A stretch of DNA of 64,000 nucleotides from an uncultured Flavobacteriales bacterium (GCA_946479985.1 CAMLIF010000003.1:36731-100730), one strand, 5' to 3'. Positions 1 to 8,658 are shown, numbered from the stretch's first letter. Numbers and translations are program-made. The notes: generated by a model from the letters alone, not told the origin.

Positions 1-1
1 C

Positions 2-640
2 CTGGCTTTTGTTACAAATGCAGAGGATGTGACTATTTGGAAAGATGTTCCCGGAATGCTGAATGCCGATCCGAAATGGTTCGACGATACAATCAAACTG
101 GATAAGATCTCTTTTAAGGAAGCGATTGAACTTTCCTATTACGGAGCAAGTGTTATTCACCCCAAAACGATTAAACCTCTTCAGAATAAAGGAATTCCAC
201 TATACGTGAAATCGTTTGTTCAACCGGATGCCCCCGGAACCATTATCCAGGAGTCGGAAGAATTTGACCATTTCGTTCCATCGTTTATTTTTAAAATGAA
301 CCAGGTGTTAATGTCGTTTACACCAAATGACTTTTCTTTTATTGTAGAAGAAAATCTTGGCGATATTTTCCAGCAGCTGGCATTTTACGGAGTAAAAATC
401 AACCTGATGCAGAATTCTGCATTGAGTTTTTCCATTGTATTCGACAGGGATAAAACAGATCCGGCTAAATTGTTGGCTAAATTCGCAGACCAATATAAAA
501 TTCGCTACAACGAAGGCTTGGAATTAGTAACTATTCGTCATTATGATCAGGCAACAATAAACAGAGTGACGGTTGATAAAGATATTTTGGTCGAACAGCG
601 AACCCGTCAAACCATCCGGATGGTGATGAAAAACAAGTAA
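2..640 (+). CDS. Aspartate kinase, C-terminal part (truncated by window start)
   Basis: This is the 3' part of an aspartokinase, which phosphorylates L-aspartate in the first step of lysine/threonine/methionine (and diaminopimelate) synthesis. The frame is open back to base 2, so the N-terminal half of the kinase domain lies outside the window. Visible are the end of the kinase domain (TIWKDVPGMLNADPK, the typical aspartokinase segment, followed by SYYGASVIHPKTI) and a C-terminal ACT-type regulatory region over roughly the last 120 residues, which usually binds the feedback amino acid. It ends in VKNK-like basic residues with no fused homoserine dehydrogenase, so this copy is monofunctional. 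A GTG at 29 could be mistaken for a start but lies inside the conserved domain. Confidence 0.9.
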   Translation: MAFVTNAEDVTIWKDVPGMLNADPKWFDDTIKLDKISFKEAIELSYYGASVIHPKTIKPLQNKGIPLYVKSFVQPDAPGTIIQESEEFDHFVPSFIFKMNQVLMSFTPNDFSFIVEENLGDIFQQLAFYGVKINLMQNSALSFSIVFDRDKTDPAKLLAKFADQYKIRYNEGLELVTIRHYDQATINRVTVDKDILVEQRTRQTIRMVMKNK

Positions 641-756
641 ATACCGCAATTCGGTAATATTATTAAAAGAATAATTGTTGATCAGATTTGTGAAAATTGG
701 TTCATTTCTGAGAAAAAAAGAGCATATTTGAGTACTTAATTTAAATTAGAAAGATT

Positions 757-1182
757 ATGTCTGATACCCTGTCCAGAGCAATTCCAATGACTGTTGAAGT
801 GACTGAAACGCAGTTGGTTCCGATTCAGAGTGAAAATCCGCTGGCTCCGCCAATAAACAATGTTGCCACAGCTACAGTGGTGGGTGGTGAAGCATGTTTA
901 ACGTACTCGTGCACAATAACTATTCCTGTAGAAGTTAATCTTGATAAAGTGACTGCGCAGCAGTATTATGCGGGAAATTTGTGCAAAACATTGGAGTTCT
1001 ATTTTGTTTATGATTACGATGGAACTTTAAGTGGAGAAAACAATCATTACAATGTGATTCTTACGGCTAACGGCGTAAAAGCTCCGCTTGCAATTATTAC
1101 GGAAATATTTAGTTTGATTGAGAATATAGACCCGAAAACATCCCGTGGTACTGTAACAACCGTTAGAGTAGCGAGCGAGTAA
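757..1182 (+). CDS. Uncharacterised 141-aa protein upstream of a two-component system
   Basis: I do not recognise this protein. It is 141 residues, has no signal peptide or membrane segment, and looks like a soluble beta-rich protein (alternating hydrophobic stretches such as CLTYSCTITIPVEVNL and GTVTTVRVAS). It has three cysteines. Its stop codon is followed by only three bases before the GTG start of the TPR histidine kinase at 1186, and the kinase is followed by its response regulator with an overlap, so the three genes are very probably one transcription unit. A role as a ligand, output or accessory protein of that two-component system is inference from position only. Confidence 0.6.
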   Translation: MSDTLSRAIPMTVEVTETQLVPIQSENPLAPPINNVATATVVGGEACLTYSCTITIPVEVNLDKVTAQQYYAGNLCKTLEFYFVYDYDGTLSGENNHYNVILTANGVKAPLAIITEIFSLIENIDPKTSRGTVTTVRVASE

Positions 1183-1185
1183 AAA

Positions 1186-2949
1186 GTGATTGCTTTCGTA
1201 AAAAATAACATTCAGTGGAAAGTGCTTCTTTGCGGAGCACTTTTTTTCGTTGCCTTTGGTGCTTTGGCACAAAGAACCAGGAGTGATAACCCTATAGATA
1301 TAGAAGCAAATCGTTTGGCAGCAAGGTTTTTAGCCCCTGATCTAAGCGGTACTGTCCGGTTTTCACAAACTAAAAAATGGGATTCGGTACTGGTTTACAG
1401 TAATCGGGTTTTAAATAAATCAAAAGGTGCATTAATAGAAGCTTTTGCGCATTATTATCGTGGCTTTGCGTTCCGTGAAAAGGGACTGCATAAGTTTGCC
1501 ATGAAGGAATTTAACGCTGTAAACCCGAATTTTGAGTTTTATTTCAGGATTCAGATTCTTCAGGGTGAACTATGCCTGGAACAGGGTGATTTTAGCCGTG
1601 CTTTGGGTTACTTCAATAAAATAGATACAACAAATAAAGAACAGCTTAAGACATTTAACCTCGATGGCCTGCAGCACAATATTGGATTATGTTATTTCCA
1701 TCTGAATAAATTTAAAGAAGCTGAAGAGTATTTGCTGTTGGCTATTTCGGGGGTAGAAAAACGGAAAGATCAGAACGAACTTATTGGTTCGTATATGGAT
1801 TTGGGAAATGTTTATTACGAACAATATTTCGACGAGAAAGCAATCAGTTACTTTGAAAAGGCTTATCAGCTTTCTAAAAAGCACGGGTCTTTTATACTGA
1901 AACAAAACGCAGCATTAAATATGGCTGTGGTAGAAGAAAACCGAAATCGTTCTGCCGAAGCTTTAGCCTATAGAAAGGAATATGAGTCATGGCGTGATTC
2001 CCTCACGGACCAAAACAAGATTTACGAAGTAGCACAATTAGAGAAAAAGTTTGCAGTCAATCAAAAACAACGACAGGTTAAGCTTCTTGAAACAGAGAAC
2101 AAGCTGAAGCAAACTGAGTTGAACATGTATCTCTTTGCAGCTTCGTTTTTATTGATCATACTTGTTTTTGGGATCTATTTTTACCGCCAGAACGTACTTC
2201 GTTCACGTATTATTTTGAAACAAAAACAGGAATTGGATTTGCTTAATGCAGCGAAAGATCAATTGTTCTCAATTGTTAGTCATGATTTACGTTCGTCGGT
2301 ACACGCGCTCAAAATGAGCAATACGAGCTTAAAAGAGAAAGTTGAGAAACAGGAATACCAGATGCTGGAAGATCAACTGGAACAAAACAGTTCTATTGCA
2401 ACGAATACTTATAACATGCTTGATAATTTGCTTCATTGGGCATTATTGCAAACTGAAGGCGGTTATTTTAAGCAGGAAGAGCACCGCCTGGGAATGATTG
2501 TAGACCAGGTAGCGTATAATTTTCGGGGAATCTTGAAGCAAAAAAATATCCACTTTGAGAATCAACTTCCTAAATCCGTTAAAGTTTTTGTTGATGCCGA
2601 GTCACTCAAAATTGTTTTGCGAAATTTTATGGATAACAGTATCAAGTTTTCTGATGAAAACGCTACCATTTCCGTGGTGTTAAAGGAGCAATCGGATTTG
2701 CAGGTTTGCTTTGAATGGCAAGATAACGGAAAGGGGATGAGCGAAGATACCAGACTTAAACTGTTAAGTGATTCTCAACAATTGACTAAAAAAGTACACG
2801 AAAAAGAAATCGGTTCCGGACTGGGAATGAATTTATGTAAGGCAATGCTTTCAAAAAACCAGGGGAAACTCGATATTTGGAGCGAGTTAAACGAAGGAAC
2901 AAAAATGATTGTTATCTTGCAGAAAGGATTGGTGAATGGAAAAGATTAA
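1186..2949 (+). CDS. TPR-containing sensor histidine kinase
   Basis: Membrane-bound sensor kinase of 587 residues. In order: signal peptide/anchor (residues about 1-29, ending GALAQ), a tetratricopeptide-rich presumably periplasmic region (about 60-290, e.g. HNIGLCYFHLNKFKEAEEYL), one membrane segment (about 314-335), a HisKA dimerisation domain with the phospho-acceptor in SIVSHDLRSS (His about 366), and a HATPase domain with N box (NFMDNSIKFS), G1 (DNGKGMS) and G2 (GSGLGMNLCKAML). The start is GTG, 3 bp after the 141-aa gene. The downstream LytTR regulator overlaps it by 14 bp and is the obvious partner. HisKA kinases more often pair with other regulator types, while LytTR regulators usually pair with LytS-type kinases. 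The signal is unknown. Confidence 0.9.
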   Translation: MIAFVKNNIQWKVLLCGALFFVAFGALAQRTRSDNPIDIEANRLAARFLAPDLSGTVRFSQTKKWDSVLVYSNRVLNKSKGALIEAFAHYYRGFAFREKGLHKFAMKEFNAVNPNFEFYFRIQILQGELCLEQGDFSRALGYFNKIDTTNKEQLKTFNLDGLQHNIGLCYFHLNKFKEAEEYLLLAISGVEKRKDQNELIGSYMDLGNVYYEQYFDEKAISYFEKAYQLSKKHGSFILKQNAALNMAVVEENRNRSAEALAYRKEYESWRDSLTDQNKIYEVAQLEKKFAVNQKQRQVKLLETENKLKQTELNMYLFAASFLLIILVFGIYFYRQNVLRSRIILKQKQELDLLNAAKDQLFSIVSHDLRSSVHALKMSNTSLKEKVEKQEYQMLEDQLEQNSSIATNTYNMLDNLLHWALLQTEGGYFKQEEHRLGMIVDQVAYNFRGILKQKNIHFENQLPKSVKVFVDAESLKIVLRNFMDNSIKFSDENATISVVLKEQSDLQVCFEWQDNGKGMSEDTRLKLLSDSQQLTKKVHEKEIGSGLGMNLCKAMLSKNQGKLDIWSELNEGTKMIVILQKGLVNGKD

Positions 2950-3688
2950 TGTACTAATTGTTGAAGATACACCGGCTGAAAGCGATGCGCTAATAAAAAC
3001 GCTGGAGTCACACCAGTTTCAGGTAGCTGGTGTTGCACGATCTCATCAGGAAGCATTACAGCTTTTCTTTGCACAAAAAGTAGATATTGTAATAATAGAT
3101 GTTTTTCTGAATGGAGTTCCAGAAGGGATTACGTTCGCCGAAACAATCACTAATATCCCGGCTCCCTATTCAGCGAAACCTTTTGTGTTTCTTACCAGCT
3201 CTACCGATAGAGCCATTTTCGAACGAGCTAAACTTACAAAGCCTTATAGTTTCCTGTTAAAACCATTCAATCCTCTTGAAGTAATCTATGCGCTGGAAAT
3301 GGCTATCGAGAAGTTCTATGAGCAAAATGATGTTTTCCAGGGCGATGCGGAAGATGCTGTACTTGGTTCTGATTACTTTTTCATAAAAAAGAGAGACACC
3401 CTCAAAAAAGTGGCTTTGGCAGATATCGTGAATATTGAGGTCGAAGAGCGCTATTGCACAATTTTCGTCGGTAATGATAAGTTCGTGATTCAAATTTCAC
3501 TTGCAAAGGTCATTGAACTACTCGATTCCACTAAATTCTACCGTGTACATCGAAATCATATCGTAAATATTGACCAGATTGTTGAAATTCAGCCTTCTGA
3601 TAGCTTGCTGGTTCTTAGCAATAAACAAATGGTGCCACTTGGCGATAAATACAAGGATTTGCTTCACAAATTCAAGCTTATTAAATAG
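2936..3688 (+). CDS. LytTR-family response regulator
   Basis: Two-domain DNA-binding response regulator, 250 residues. The N-terminal receiver has the acidic pair in VEDTPAE and the phospho-acceptor Asp55 in IIDVFLNG. The C-terminal about 100 residues form a LytTR DNA-binding domain, recognisable from DIVNIEVEERYCTIF and FYRVHRNHIVNIDQI. It overlaps the 3' end of the TPR histidine kinase by 14 bp, implying translational coupling, and is presumably phosphorylated by it. Targets are not evident. It is the last gene of its unit, and a strong hairpin follows at 4032-4059. Confidence 0.92.
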   Translation: MEKINVLIVEDTPAESDALIKTLESHQFQVAGVARSHQEALQLFFAQKVDIVIIDVFLNGVPEGITFAETITNIPAPYSAKPFVFLTSSTDRAIFERAKLTKPYSFLLKPFNPLEVIYALEMAIEKFYEQNDVFQGDAEDAVLGSDYFFIKKRDTLKKVALADIVNIEVEERYCTIFVGNDKFVIQISLAKVIELLDSTKFYRVHRNHIVNIDQIVEIQPSDSLLVLSNKQMVPLGDKYKDLLHKFKLIK

Positions 3689-4080
3689 GAGGGCATAAGT
3701 TCTTAAACTATTCGTGAATTATTTTAAGGGTTTCATGACATTTATTCAAGTGTTCGTGGCATCCATTCTATATCTCTGCCCACTGATTTCTATACTTGCT
3801 ATAGAAAAGCACTTGTAACAGAGGGGCTTCAGCTTAAAAAAACAATGGGAGATAATCTCATTAACATATTAATACCAAAAAAGCCACAATTAGTAAATGT
3901 GAAAATGTGACCACTATTCACTTTAGAGCAAACAGTGGAATTTGTAGCGGATTCTGCAAGAACACCAGCAGCACCTTATTTATACCGGTAAGGACGTTGT
4001 GAACACTAAATCCTAATACTGCAACAAAAAAGGTGTCAGCCGCAGCTGACACCTTTTTTATGGTCCAATTTTTTGTGAAA
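3689..4080. other. Gene-free stretch with possible decayed coding fragment
   Basis: No intact gene is visible between the LytTR regulator and the convergent lipoprotein. On the + strand one frame is open from 3728 to a TGA at about 3905, contains ATG 3845, and stays open again after that single TGA until a TAA near 3971-3973; the second part reads like protein (EQTVEFVADSARTPAAPYLYR would be 21 residues, so only EQTVEFVADSARTPAAP is quoted). This could be a degraded gene or chance. The right end holds the shared terminator at 4032-4059. Confidence 0.3.
4032..4059. terminator. Bidirectional intrinsic terminator
   Basis: Perfect 9-bp stem GGTGTCAGC / GCTGACACC (4032-4040 and 4045-4053) with loop CGCA, preceded by six A and followed by six T. 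It therefore works in both directions, between the convergent LytTR gene and the lipoprotein gene ending at 4081. Confidence 0.88.
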
Positions 4081-4659
4081 TTACTTTTCCTCCAATGGTT
4101 TAATAGACTTGATCGATTTTACCATTAAGTCAATGATCATTTTTTCGTAACCGTCCTCACGACTTTGGAAAACATAAGCTATATCGTCAACAATTACCTG
4201 ACCAAAAACGTGATAAGTTTTGTGTTCAAAACCAACATTCTTAGAAACACCTTGTCTACCGTCAACCTTCAAAATACGTTCATACATGATCAAATCCGGC
4301 TCATCAATAATGTATTTGATTTTGTAGAAATCTTTATCTGCTAATGCTTTCTTTTCATCTTTAACCAGGCCGCGGTTGGCTCCCCAATCATCAATGTTCA
4401 GATGAAAATTCGGACCAACCTCGATTTCCCATTTAAAATCGCCTTCAACATGAGTTACTTCCGGTTTTGTAGAAGCACCAATATTTGCGTTTTCATTCGG
4501 TAACATCACTATCACAGGAATACCGTATGGTTTCAGAGAAAGACCGGTAAAGTTGTATAAATCCTCTTCCGACAATTCATCACCCGCGTTATCGGATCCA
4601 CATGAAAGTATCATAACCGGTAGTGAAATCAACATTAAAGCGTAAAAAAAGATCTTCAT
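4081..4659 (-). CDS. Predicted lipoprotein of unknown function
   Basis: Secreted lipoprotein of 192 residues, no family recognised. The N-terminus MKIFFYALMLISLPVMILSC is a lipoprotein signal with lipobox ILSC, which sets the start at 4659 rather than at an upstream in-frame codon at 4686. The mature part is acidic and has no clear domain. A textbook Bacteroidota promoter lies upstream (TTTG, 18 bases, TATATTTG at 4751-4722), and the shared hairpin at 4032-4059 ends the transcript, so it is probably monocistronic. Cell location is most likely a membrane leaflet facing the periplasm or surface. Confidence 0.8.
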   Translation of the reverse strand: MKIFFYALMLISLPVMILSCGSDNAGDELSEEDLYNFTGLSLKPYGIPVIVMLPNENANIGASTKPEVTHVEGDFKWEIEVGPNFHLNIDDWGANRGLVKDEKKALADKDFYKIKYIIDEPDLIMYERILKVDGRQGVSKNVGFEHKTYHVFGQVIVDDIAYVFQSREDGYEKMIIDLMVKSIKSIKPLEEK

Positions 4660-4721
4660 ATTCTTAGGTTTTTCGCGTGTCTGCAAACTTTTGTAATGTG
4701 CTTGATTATAAACAAGCTACG

Positions 4722-4751
4722 CAAATATAGCTTTTTTGGCTTTATTTCAAA
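4722..4751 (-). promoter_or_regulatory. Bacteroidota-type promoter (-33 TTTG / -7 TAnnTTTG)
   Basis: On the minus strand TTTG (4751-4748) is followed after 18 bases by TATATTTG (4729-4722), matching the Bacteroidota housekeeping consensus. It would drive the lipoprotein starting at 4659 with a leader of about 55 bases. Confidence 0.55.
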
Positions 4752-4933
4752 TATTCACGTGATGCTTATTTGTTACTCAGTTTCAACCATACGACTAATT
4801 TTATAATTAGTAAATCACTAATTTCATCCGGTTATACGTGAAAAAATACAATTTTAACCAACTTTACCGCAAATGACTTTTGACCATACTGGCAGATGTC
4901 TTCGGTGTTTGCTGAGAGTTTAAAACTTATTTT

Positions 4934-5461
4934 ATGGATTGGTGTATTTTGGTCGATGAGCAAGACCGTGAAATTGGCAGAGAAGAAAAATTGAAAACCC
5001 ATCAATTGGGACTCCTGCACCGTGCTTTTTCCGTGCTGATCTTTAATGATTCTAACGAAATGCTTTTGCAAAAAAGAGCGTTGACAAAATACCACAGTCC
5101 GGGACTCTGGACCAATGCTTGTTGTTCTCACCCGCAACCGGATGAAACAGTTGCTGAAGCCGGTGAGCGCCGGTTAATGGAAGAAATGGGGTTTTCTACT
5201 GAATTGAAAGAAGCCTTTTCATTTGTTTATAAAGCGGATGTTGGGTCTGATTTAACTGAGCACGAATTTGATCATGTTTTGGTTGGTAGGTACAATGCCC
5301 ATGGCAACTACAATTTAGCGGAAGTCGCAGATGCCCGTTTTGTTTCACTGCAAGAACTGGAAGAAGAAATTGCAGCAACTCCGGAACAATTCACTTCTTG
5401 GTTCAAAATCATCATTACTCAGTACGGAAAAAAAGTATCCGAGTCTTTATATTCCATCTGA
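4934..5461 (+). CDS. idi: Isopentenyl-diphosphate delta-isomerase, type I
   Basis: Nudix-fold enzyme of 175 residues that interconverts IPP and DMAPP in isoprenoid synthesis in the cytoplasm. The type I family is shown by the catalytic cysteine in WTNACCSHP (Cys64 by comparison with the E. coli NxxCxHP motif), the Nudix-like RRLMEEMGF helix, the acidic metal-ligand pair in TEHEFDHV (Glu109, Glu111) and the conserved His residues in THQLGLLHRAFS. The length is normal for the short bacterial form. It is followed by a small membrane protein and a photolyase on the same strand (gaps 45 and 9 bp), a grouping consistent with carotenoid/light protection; a lycopene cyclase-domain gene and a prenyl synthase lie 10-12 kb away. 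Confidence 0.96.
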   Translation: MDWCILVDEQDREIGREEKLKTHQLGLLHRAFSVLIFNDSNEMLLQKRALTKYHSPGLWTNACCSHPQPDETVAEAGERRLMEEMGFSTELKEAFSFVYKADVGSDLTEHEFDHVLVGRYNAHGNYNLAEVADARFVSLQELEEEIAATPEQFTSWFKIIITQYGKKVSESLYSI

Positions 5462-5506
5462 TGAGTGCATTTCAGCAGAATCATTATTTTTGAATAGATT
5501 TACGTT

Positions 5507-5827
5507 ATGAGAGCGCTTTCGGCCATTGGGTTTTTTATCAGTATTGTAGGGTTTTTACTCGTTTGTTACAATCAATTCGGGATTGTGCCATATCTGAATA
5601 ATCTCAATGGGAACCTGGCGATTCAGGACAACGAATTTACCAACAGCACACGCCTGCAATACGAACATATCTTAAGCATGATCAGTACGATCAGTTTAAT
5701 TATCGGGGTCTTTTCCGTCTTGTTCTGCTCATTGGTTTATTTGAGAAAGAGAACCCGTATGACGTTGATAGGAACAATTCTCGGTTTTGCAACAACGGTT
5801 CTGGCGGTTCTTCATACCTGGCTTTAG
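5507..5827 (+). CDS. Small membrane protein, unknown
   Basis: A 106-residue protein with three predicted membrane segments (about residues 5-25, 58-80 and 86-105) separated by a polar loop containing NNLNGNLAIQDNEF. No family is recognised. It sits between idi and the photolyase gene with only 9 bp to the latter, so it is likely co-transcribed; no function can be assigned from sequence. Confidence 0.7.
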   Translation: MRALSAIGFFISIVGFLLVCYNQFGIVPYLNNLNGNLAIQDNEFTNSTRLQYEHILSMISTISLIIGVFSVLFCSLVYLRKRTRMTLIGTILGFATTVLAVLHTWL

Positions 5828-5836
5828 CATAAAGGA

Positions 5837-7141
5837 ATGGGAAAATCACTTTTCTGGCACCGGCGCGATTTAAGGATTCATGACAATGCCGGATTGTTCA
5901 AAGCACTCAAAAGCGGACACGAGGTTTATCCCATTTTCATTTTTGATACGACAATTTTACAAGCACTTCCCAAAAACGATCAACGTGTAATTTTTATTCA
6001 CCGGAAAATTGTTGCTCTGCAATCTGAATACCGGAAATCAGGCGCGAATTTACTTGTTCTTCATGGTGATCCACAGGAAATTTTACCCCGGCTGGTAAAA
6101 GAACTGAAAATCAATGAGGTATTTACCAATCGTGATTATGAACCGCTTGCGCAATCGCGTGACAAGAATATTACCCAGCAATTATCAGTACTTAATTGTC
6201 AGTTTTTTGGAGCTAAAGACCAGGTGATTTTTGAAAAATCGGAAATTGCAAAGGCGGATAATACGCCCTATACTGTTTACACGCCTTATATGAGAAGGTG
6301 GCGTGAGAAACTGAATGAATTTTATGTAAAATCGTATCCGACTGAAAACTATTTGAGTGCATTGGTCAAATCGGGAGAAACAGCAATCCCATCGCTGGCT
6401 GAACTTGGATTTGAAGATGAGCCGTTTCATGAATTCCGGTCTGATACTTTTCCAAAAGCCATTGTTTCAAAGTATACGGAGCAAAGAGATTTTCCGGCAA
6501 TTGAAGGGACAAGCCGTTTGAGCCTGCATCTGCGTTTCGGGACGATTTCCATCCGGGAGTTGGTTTGTTTTGCTTTGGAGTACAATGAAACTTATCTGAA
6601 GGAATTGATCTGGCGCGATTTCTATCAAATGATCTTGTTCCATTTTCCCGGAACCGTAAATGAAGCTTTTAAGAAACAGTACGACAAAATAGAGTGGGAA
6701 TATAACGAAGAGCAATTTACCGCTTGGTGTGAAGGGAAAACCGGTTATCCGCTTGTTGATGCCGGGATGCGGGAGTTGAACGCAACGGGTTTCATGCATA
6801 ACCGTGTTCGAATGGTAGTTGCCAGTTTTTTAACCAAACATTTACTTCATGACTGGCGATTGGGAGAACGCTATTTTGCTGAGAAACTTCTCGATTTTGA
6901 ACTGGCGAGTAACGTTGGCGGCTGGCAATGGGCTGCCGGAAGCGGAAATGATGCTGCGCCGTATTTCAGGGTTTTCAATCCTACAAGTCAGCAGCAAAAA
7001 TTTGATCCGAAATTTGAATACATCAAAAAATGGGTTCCCGAGTTCGGAACGAATAAATATCCGGAGCCAATTGTGGAGCATACGTTTGCCAGAAATCGGG
7101 TGTTGGAGCGTTATAAAAAAGCCTTGAATAATTACGAATGA
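5837..7141 (+). CDS. phrB: Deoxyribodipyrimidine photo-lyase (class I-like CPD photolyase)
   Basis: Light-driven DNA repair flavoprotein, 434 residues. The N-terminal alpha/beta antenna domain begins LFWHRRDLRIHDNAGL. The C-terminal FAD domain shows TSRLSLHLRFGTISIR, LIWRDFYQMILFHFP, the signature GYPLVDAGMRELNATGFMHN and SNVGGWQWAAGSGNDAAPYF, including the tryptophans used for lesion recognition and electron transfer. These are photolyase features, although separation from cryptochrome-like relatives needs phylogeny. It ends one base before the stop of the convergent DUF2480 gene, leaving no room for a terminator between them. Confidence 0.94.
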   Translation: MGKSLFWHRRDLRIHDNAGLFKALKSGHEVYPIFIFDTTILQALPKNDQRVIFIHRKIVALQSEYRKSGANLLVLHGDPQEILPRLVKELKINEVFTNRDYEPLAQSRDKNITQQLSVLNCQFFGAKDQVIFEKSEIAKADNTPYTVYTPYMRRWREKLNEFYVKSYPTENYLSALVKSGETAIPSLAELGFEDEPFHEFRSDTFPKAIVSKYTEQRDFPAIEGTSRLSLHLRFGTISIRELVCFALEYNETYLKELIWRDFYQMILFHFPGTVNEAFKKQYDKIEWEYNEEQFTAWCEGKTGYPLVDAGMRELNATGFMHNRVRMVVASFLTKHLLHDWRLGERYFAEKLLDFELASNVGGWQWAAGSGNDAAPYFRVFNPTSQQQKFDPKFEYIKKWVPEFGTNKYPEPIVEHTFARNRVLERYKKALNNYE

Positions 7142-7142
7142 A

Positions 7143-7652
7143 TTACTTCTTTCGCTTGAAAATCGGAACTGTCGAACATGGTTCCCCAAACATTATGGAC
7201 GAACAAACTGTCTGAACACGTGAGAAGAATGTGATCATGGCATTTGGAGAATCCGGTAATTCACTGCAGCCTTTCACAATCAATTTTCCATCTGTAAACT
7301 GATTCAAATCCAATTCGTTGATCGTTTGAATCAAAGCTGCTTGTTTTGCATCGTTTTGATTTCCTGCAACTGTTAACCTGGCAATTGGAGATAAATAGGA
7401 ATTCACTAAAAGAAATGCCCACGATGGCAGAATAGCATCTGTTGAACAAAATAAATAAACTACTTTGTTTTCGTATACCGACCAATTATGTTCTTTCAGG
7501 TTTGCTCTGAATTCTTTTTCACGAAGCACTAATCCTTCCCATAAAAAAGGGGCAAAATCGAACGGAATAATATCTGAGTTTTTTGGTAAATAATCCAGTA
7601 AATCAACCTGGATTAATCCGCTGCCGGCAACTTTATTTACGATTTCTTCCAT
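7143..7652 (-). CDS. DUF2480 family protein
   Basis: A 169-residue cytoplasmic protein of the Bacteroidota family DUF2480, recognised by its N-terminus MEEIVNKVAGSGLIQVDL and by the following DFAPFLWEGLVLREKEFR. The function of the family is not known. It begins only 9 bp after the RES toxin gene on the same strand, so it can be read as the third gene of that unit, although DUF2480 genes are also common without toxin neighbours. It converges with the photolyase gene with one base between the stops. Confidence 0.8.
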   Translation of the reverse strand: MEEIVNKVAGSGLIQVDLLDYLPKNSDIIPFDFAPFLWEGLVLREKEFRANLKEHNWSVYENKVVYLFCSTDAILPSWAFLLVNSYLSPIARLTVAGNQNDAKQAALIQTINELDLNQFTDGKLIVKGCSELPDSPNAMITFFSRVQTVCSSIMFGEPCSTVPIFKRKK

Positions 7653-7661
7653 GTTGTAAAG

Positions 7662-8153
7662 TTAGTCATTAGTTGCTTTTGGAAGGACCAGTTTAAATCT
7701 GGAATCGAAATCCATTTTCGAAACTCTTAAGACTTTGATTTTCTTTGAATCGCGGTGATTGGGGTTGATAAGATAATTGAATTCCCCGGGAACAATGCTA
7801 CTGGGAACTTTTAATACTGCGGCTGCATTGTACTTCACAAAATCATCACCGATTATTTGCGTTGTCATAGTTGGTGGTTTGGCATTCCAGTTCTCCGGCA
7901 GGTCACCAATATGCACTTCTAGAATAGTGATGCTGTCGGGAATTTCAATTTCGACGTAATATCTGTCAATTGGCAAATCTTCATTCAAATCTAAGTGCAC
8001 TGATATTTCCAGGGTAGCTAATGCTCTGCTTTCTGCGGTGTAAATCAGTTTTGTGTTAAAGCTGTTCCACCGGAAACCTTTAGACATTGCAGCGCCAATA
8101 CCCTGAAGTGTAGTGTCAAGGTGTTTTTCCCTTTCAATTCTAAAAACGATCAT
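7662..8153 (-). CDS. RES-domain toxin (NAD+-targeting type II toxin)
   Basis: A 163-residue RES-family protein. Family hallmarks are the N-terminal MIVFRIER, the block GFRWNSFNTKLIYTAESRA with Arg28, Tyr38, Glu41 and Ser42, LATLEI with Glu49, and the C-terminal VPSSIVPGEFNYLINPNH. Characterised RES toxins degrade NAD+ or modify NAD+-dependent enzymes. The start codon overlaps the stop of the upstream antitoxin gene as TGATG (8155-8151), the usual coupled layout of RES-Xre loci. All expected active-site positions look intact, so a functional toxin is likely. Confidence 0.88.
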   Translation of the reverse strand: MIVFRIEREKHLDTTLQGIGAAMSKGFRWNSFNTKLIYTAESRALATLEISVHLDLNEDLPIDRYYVEIEIPDSITILEVHIGDLPENWNAKPPTMTTQIIGDDFVKYNAAAVLKVPSSIVPGEFNYLINPNHRDSKKIKVLRVSKMDFDSRFKLVLPKATND

Positions 8154-8653
8154 CAGGCCAGGTTTCCGAATTCCAGTCTGTTCAGACAGAATTTCACTTC
8201 ATCAATACCCGTTATTGTATCCAGTAAGCTATCCGGTGTGTTTCCACCAAGGGAAAGATTGGGTTTTTTCAGCCAGCGTTGAAATTTCTCGTTTTCATCA
8301 TTAAAAACTTCTATTCCGTAGTCAATTAATTCTGTAATTAACAGGATTAATTCGCTATCACGGCTGTCAAGTAAAGAATGCTCACTTTTTTTCTTGTTAT
8401 AAGTAGTTTGAGGCATCCCGACCAATGTTAACATGGCTTTTACTGGTCTGTTCAATCTTTTACCGATGATTTCAAGAGAATCATATGGAATGCCCTGGCG
8501 GATAATTCCTACACGTTCCATTTTGTTTGCCCAAACGTATATTTTTCCGTCCGAGGTTAATGTCCATGTTTTACCGGTGGAACTTTGTTCGGAGGCTCGT
8601 TTTATACTTTGTTTGGTGTCAAACGGTTTGGTTTTTTTTACGCCATTCTTCAT
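8153..8653 (-). CDS. ParS/MbcA/Xre-type antitoxin
   Basis: A 166-residue antitoxin for the adjacent RES toxin. The central part (about 45-95) looks like a short helix-turn-helix module with VGMPQTTYNKKK, and the C-terminal part is the DUF2384 toxin-binding domain: FQRWLKKPNLSLGGNTPDSL followed by a TGIDEVKFCLNRLEFG segment (W..P...LGG.TP..LL pattern). Its C-terminus normally plugs the toxin active site. Such proteins usually repress their own promoter; candidate operator repeats lie at 8659-8694 just before the start codon. Gene order antitoxin-toxin with a one-base overlap supports the pair. Confidence 0.87.
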   Translation of the reverse strand: MKNGVKKTKPFDTKQSIKRASEQSSTGKTWTLTSDGKIYVWANKMERVGIIRQGIPYDSLEIIGKRLNRPVKAMLTLVGMPQTTYNKKKSEHSLLDSRDSELILLITELIDYGIEVFNDENEKFQRWLKKPNLSLGGNTPDSLLDTITGIDEVKFCLNRLEFGNLA

Positions 8654-8658
8654 AATCG

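Noticed and set aside
1027..1272. Minus-strand frame across the 141-aa gene and kinase start
   Set aside because: Shadow of the real + strand genes, with no conserved features.
6849..7127. Second + strand frame inside the photolyase gene
   Set aside because: Lies fully within the conserved FAD domain in another frame.
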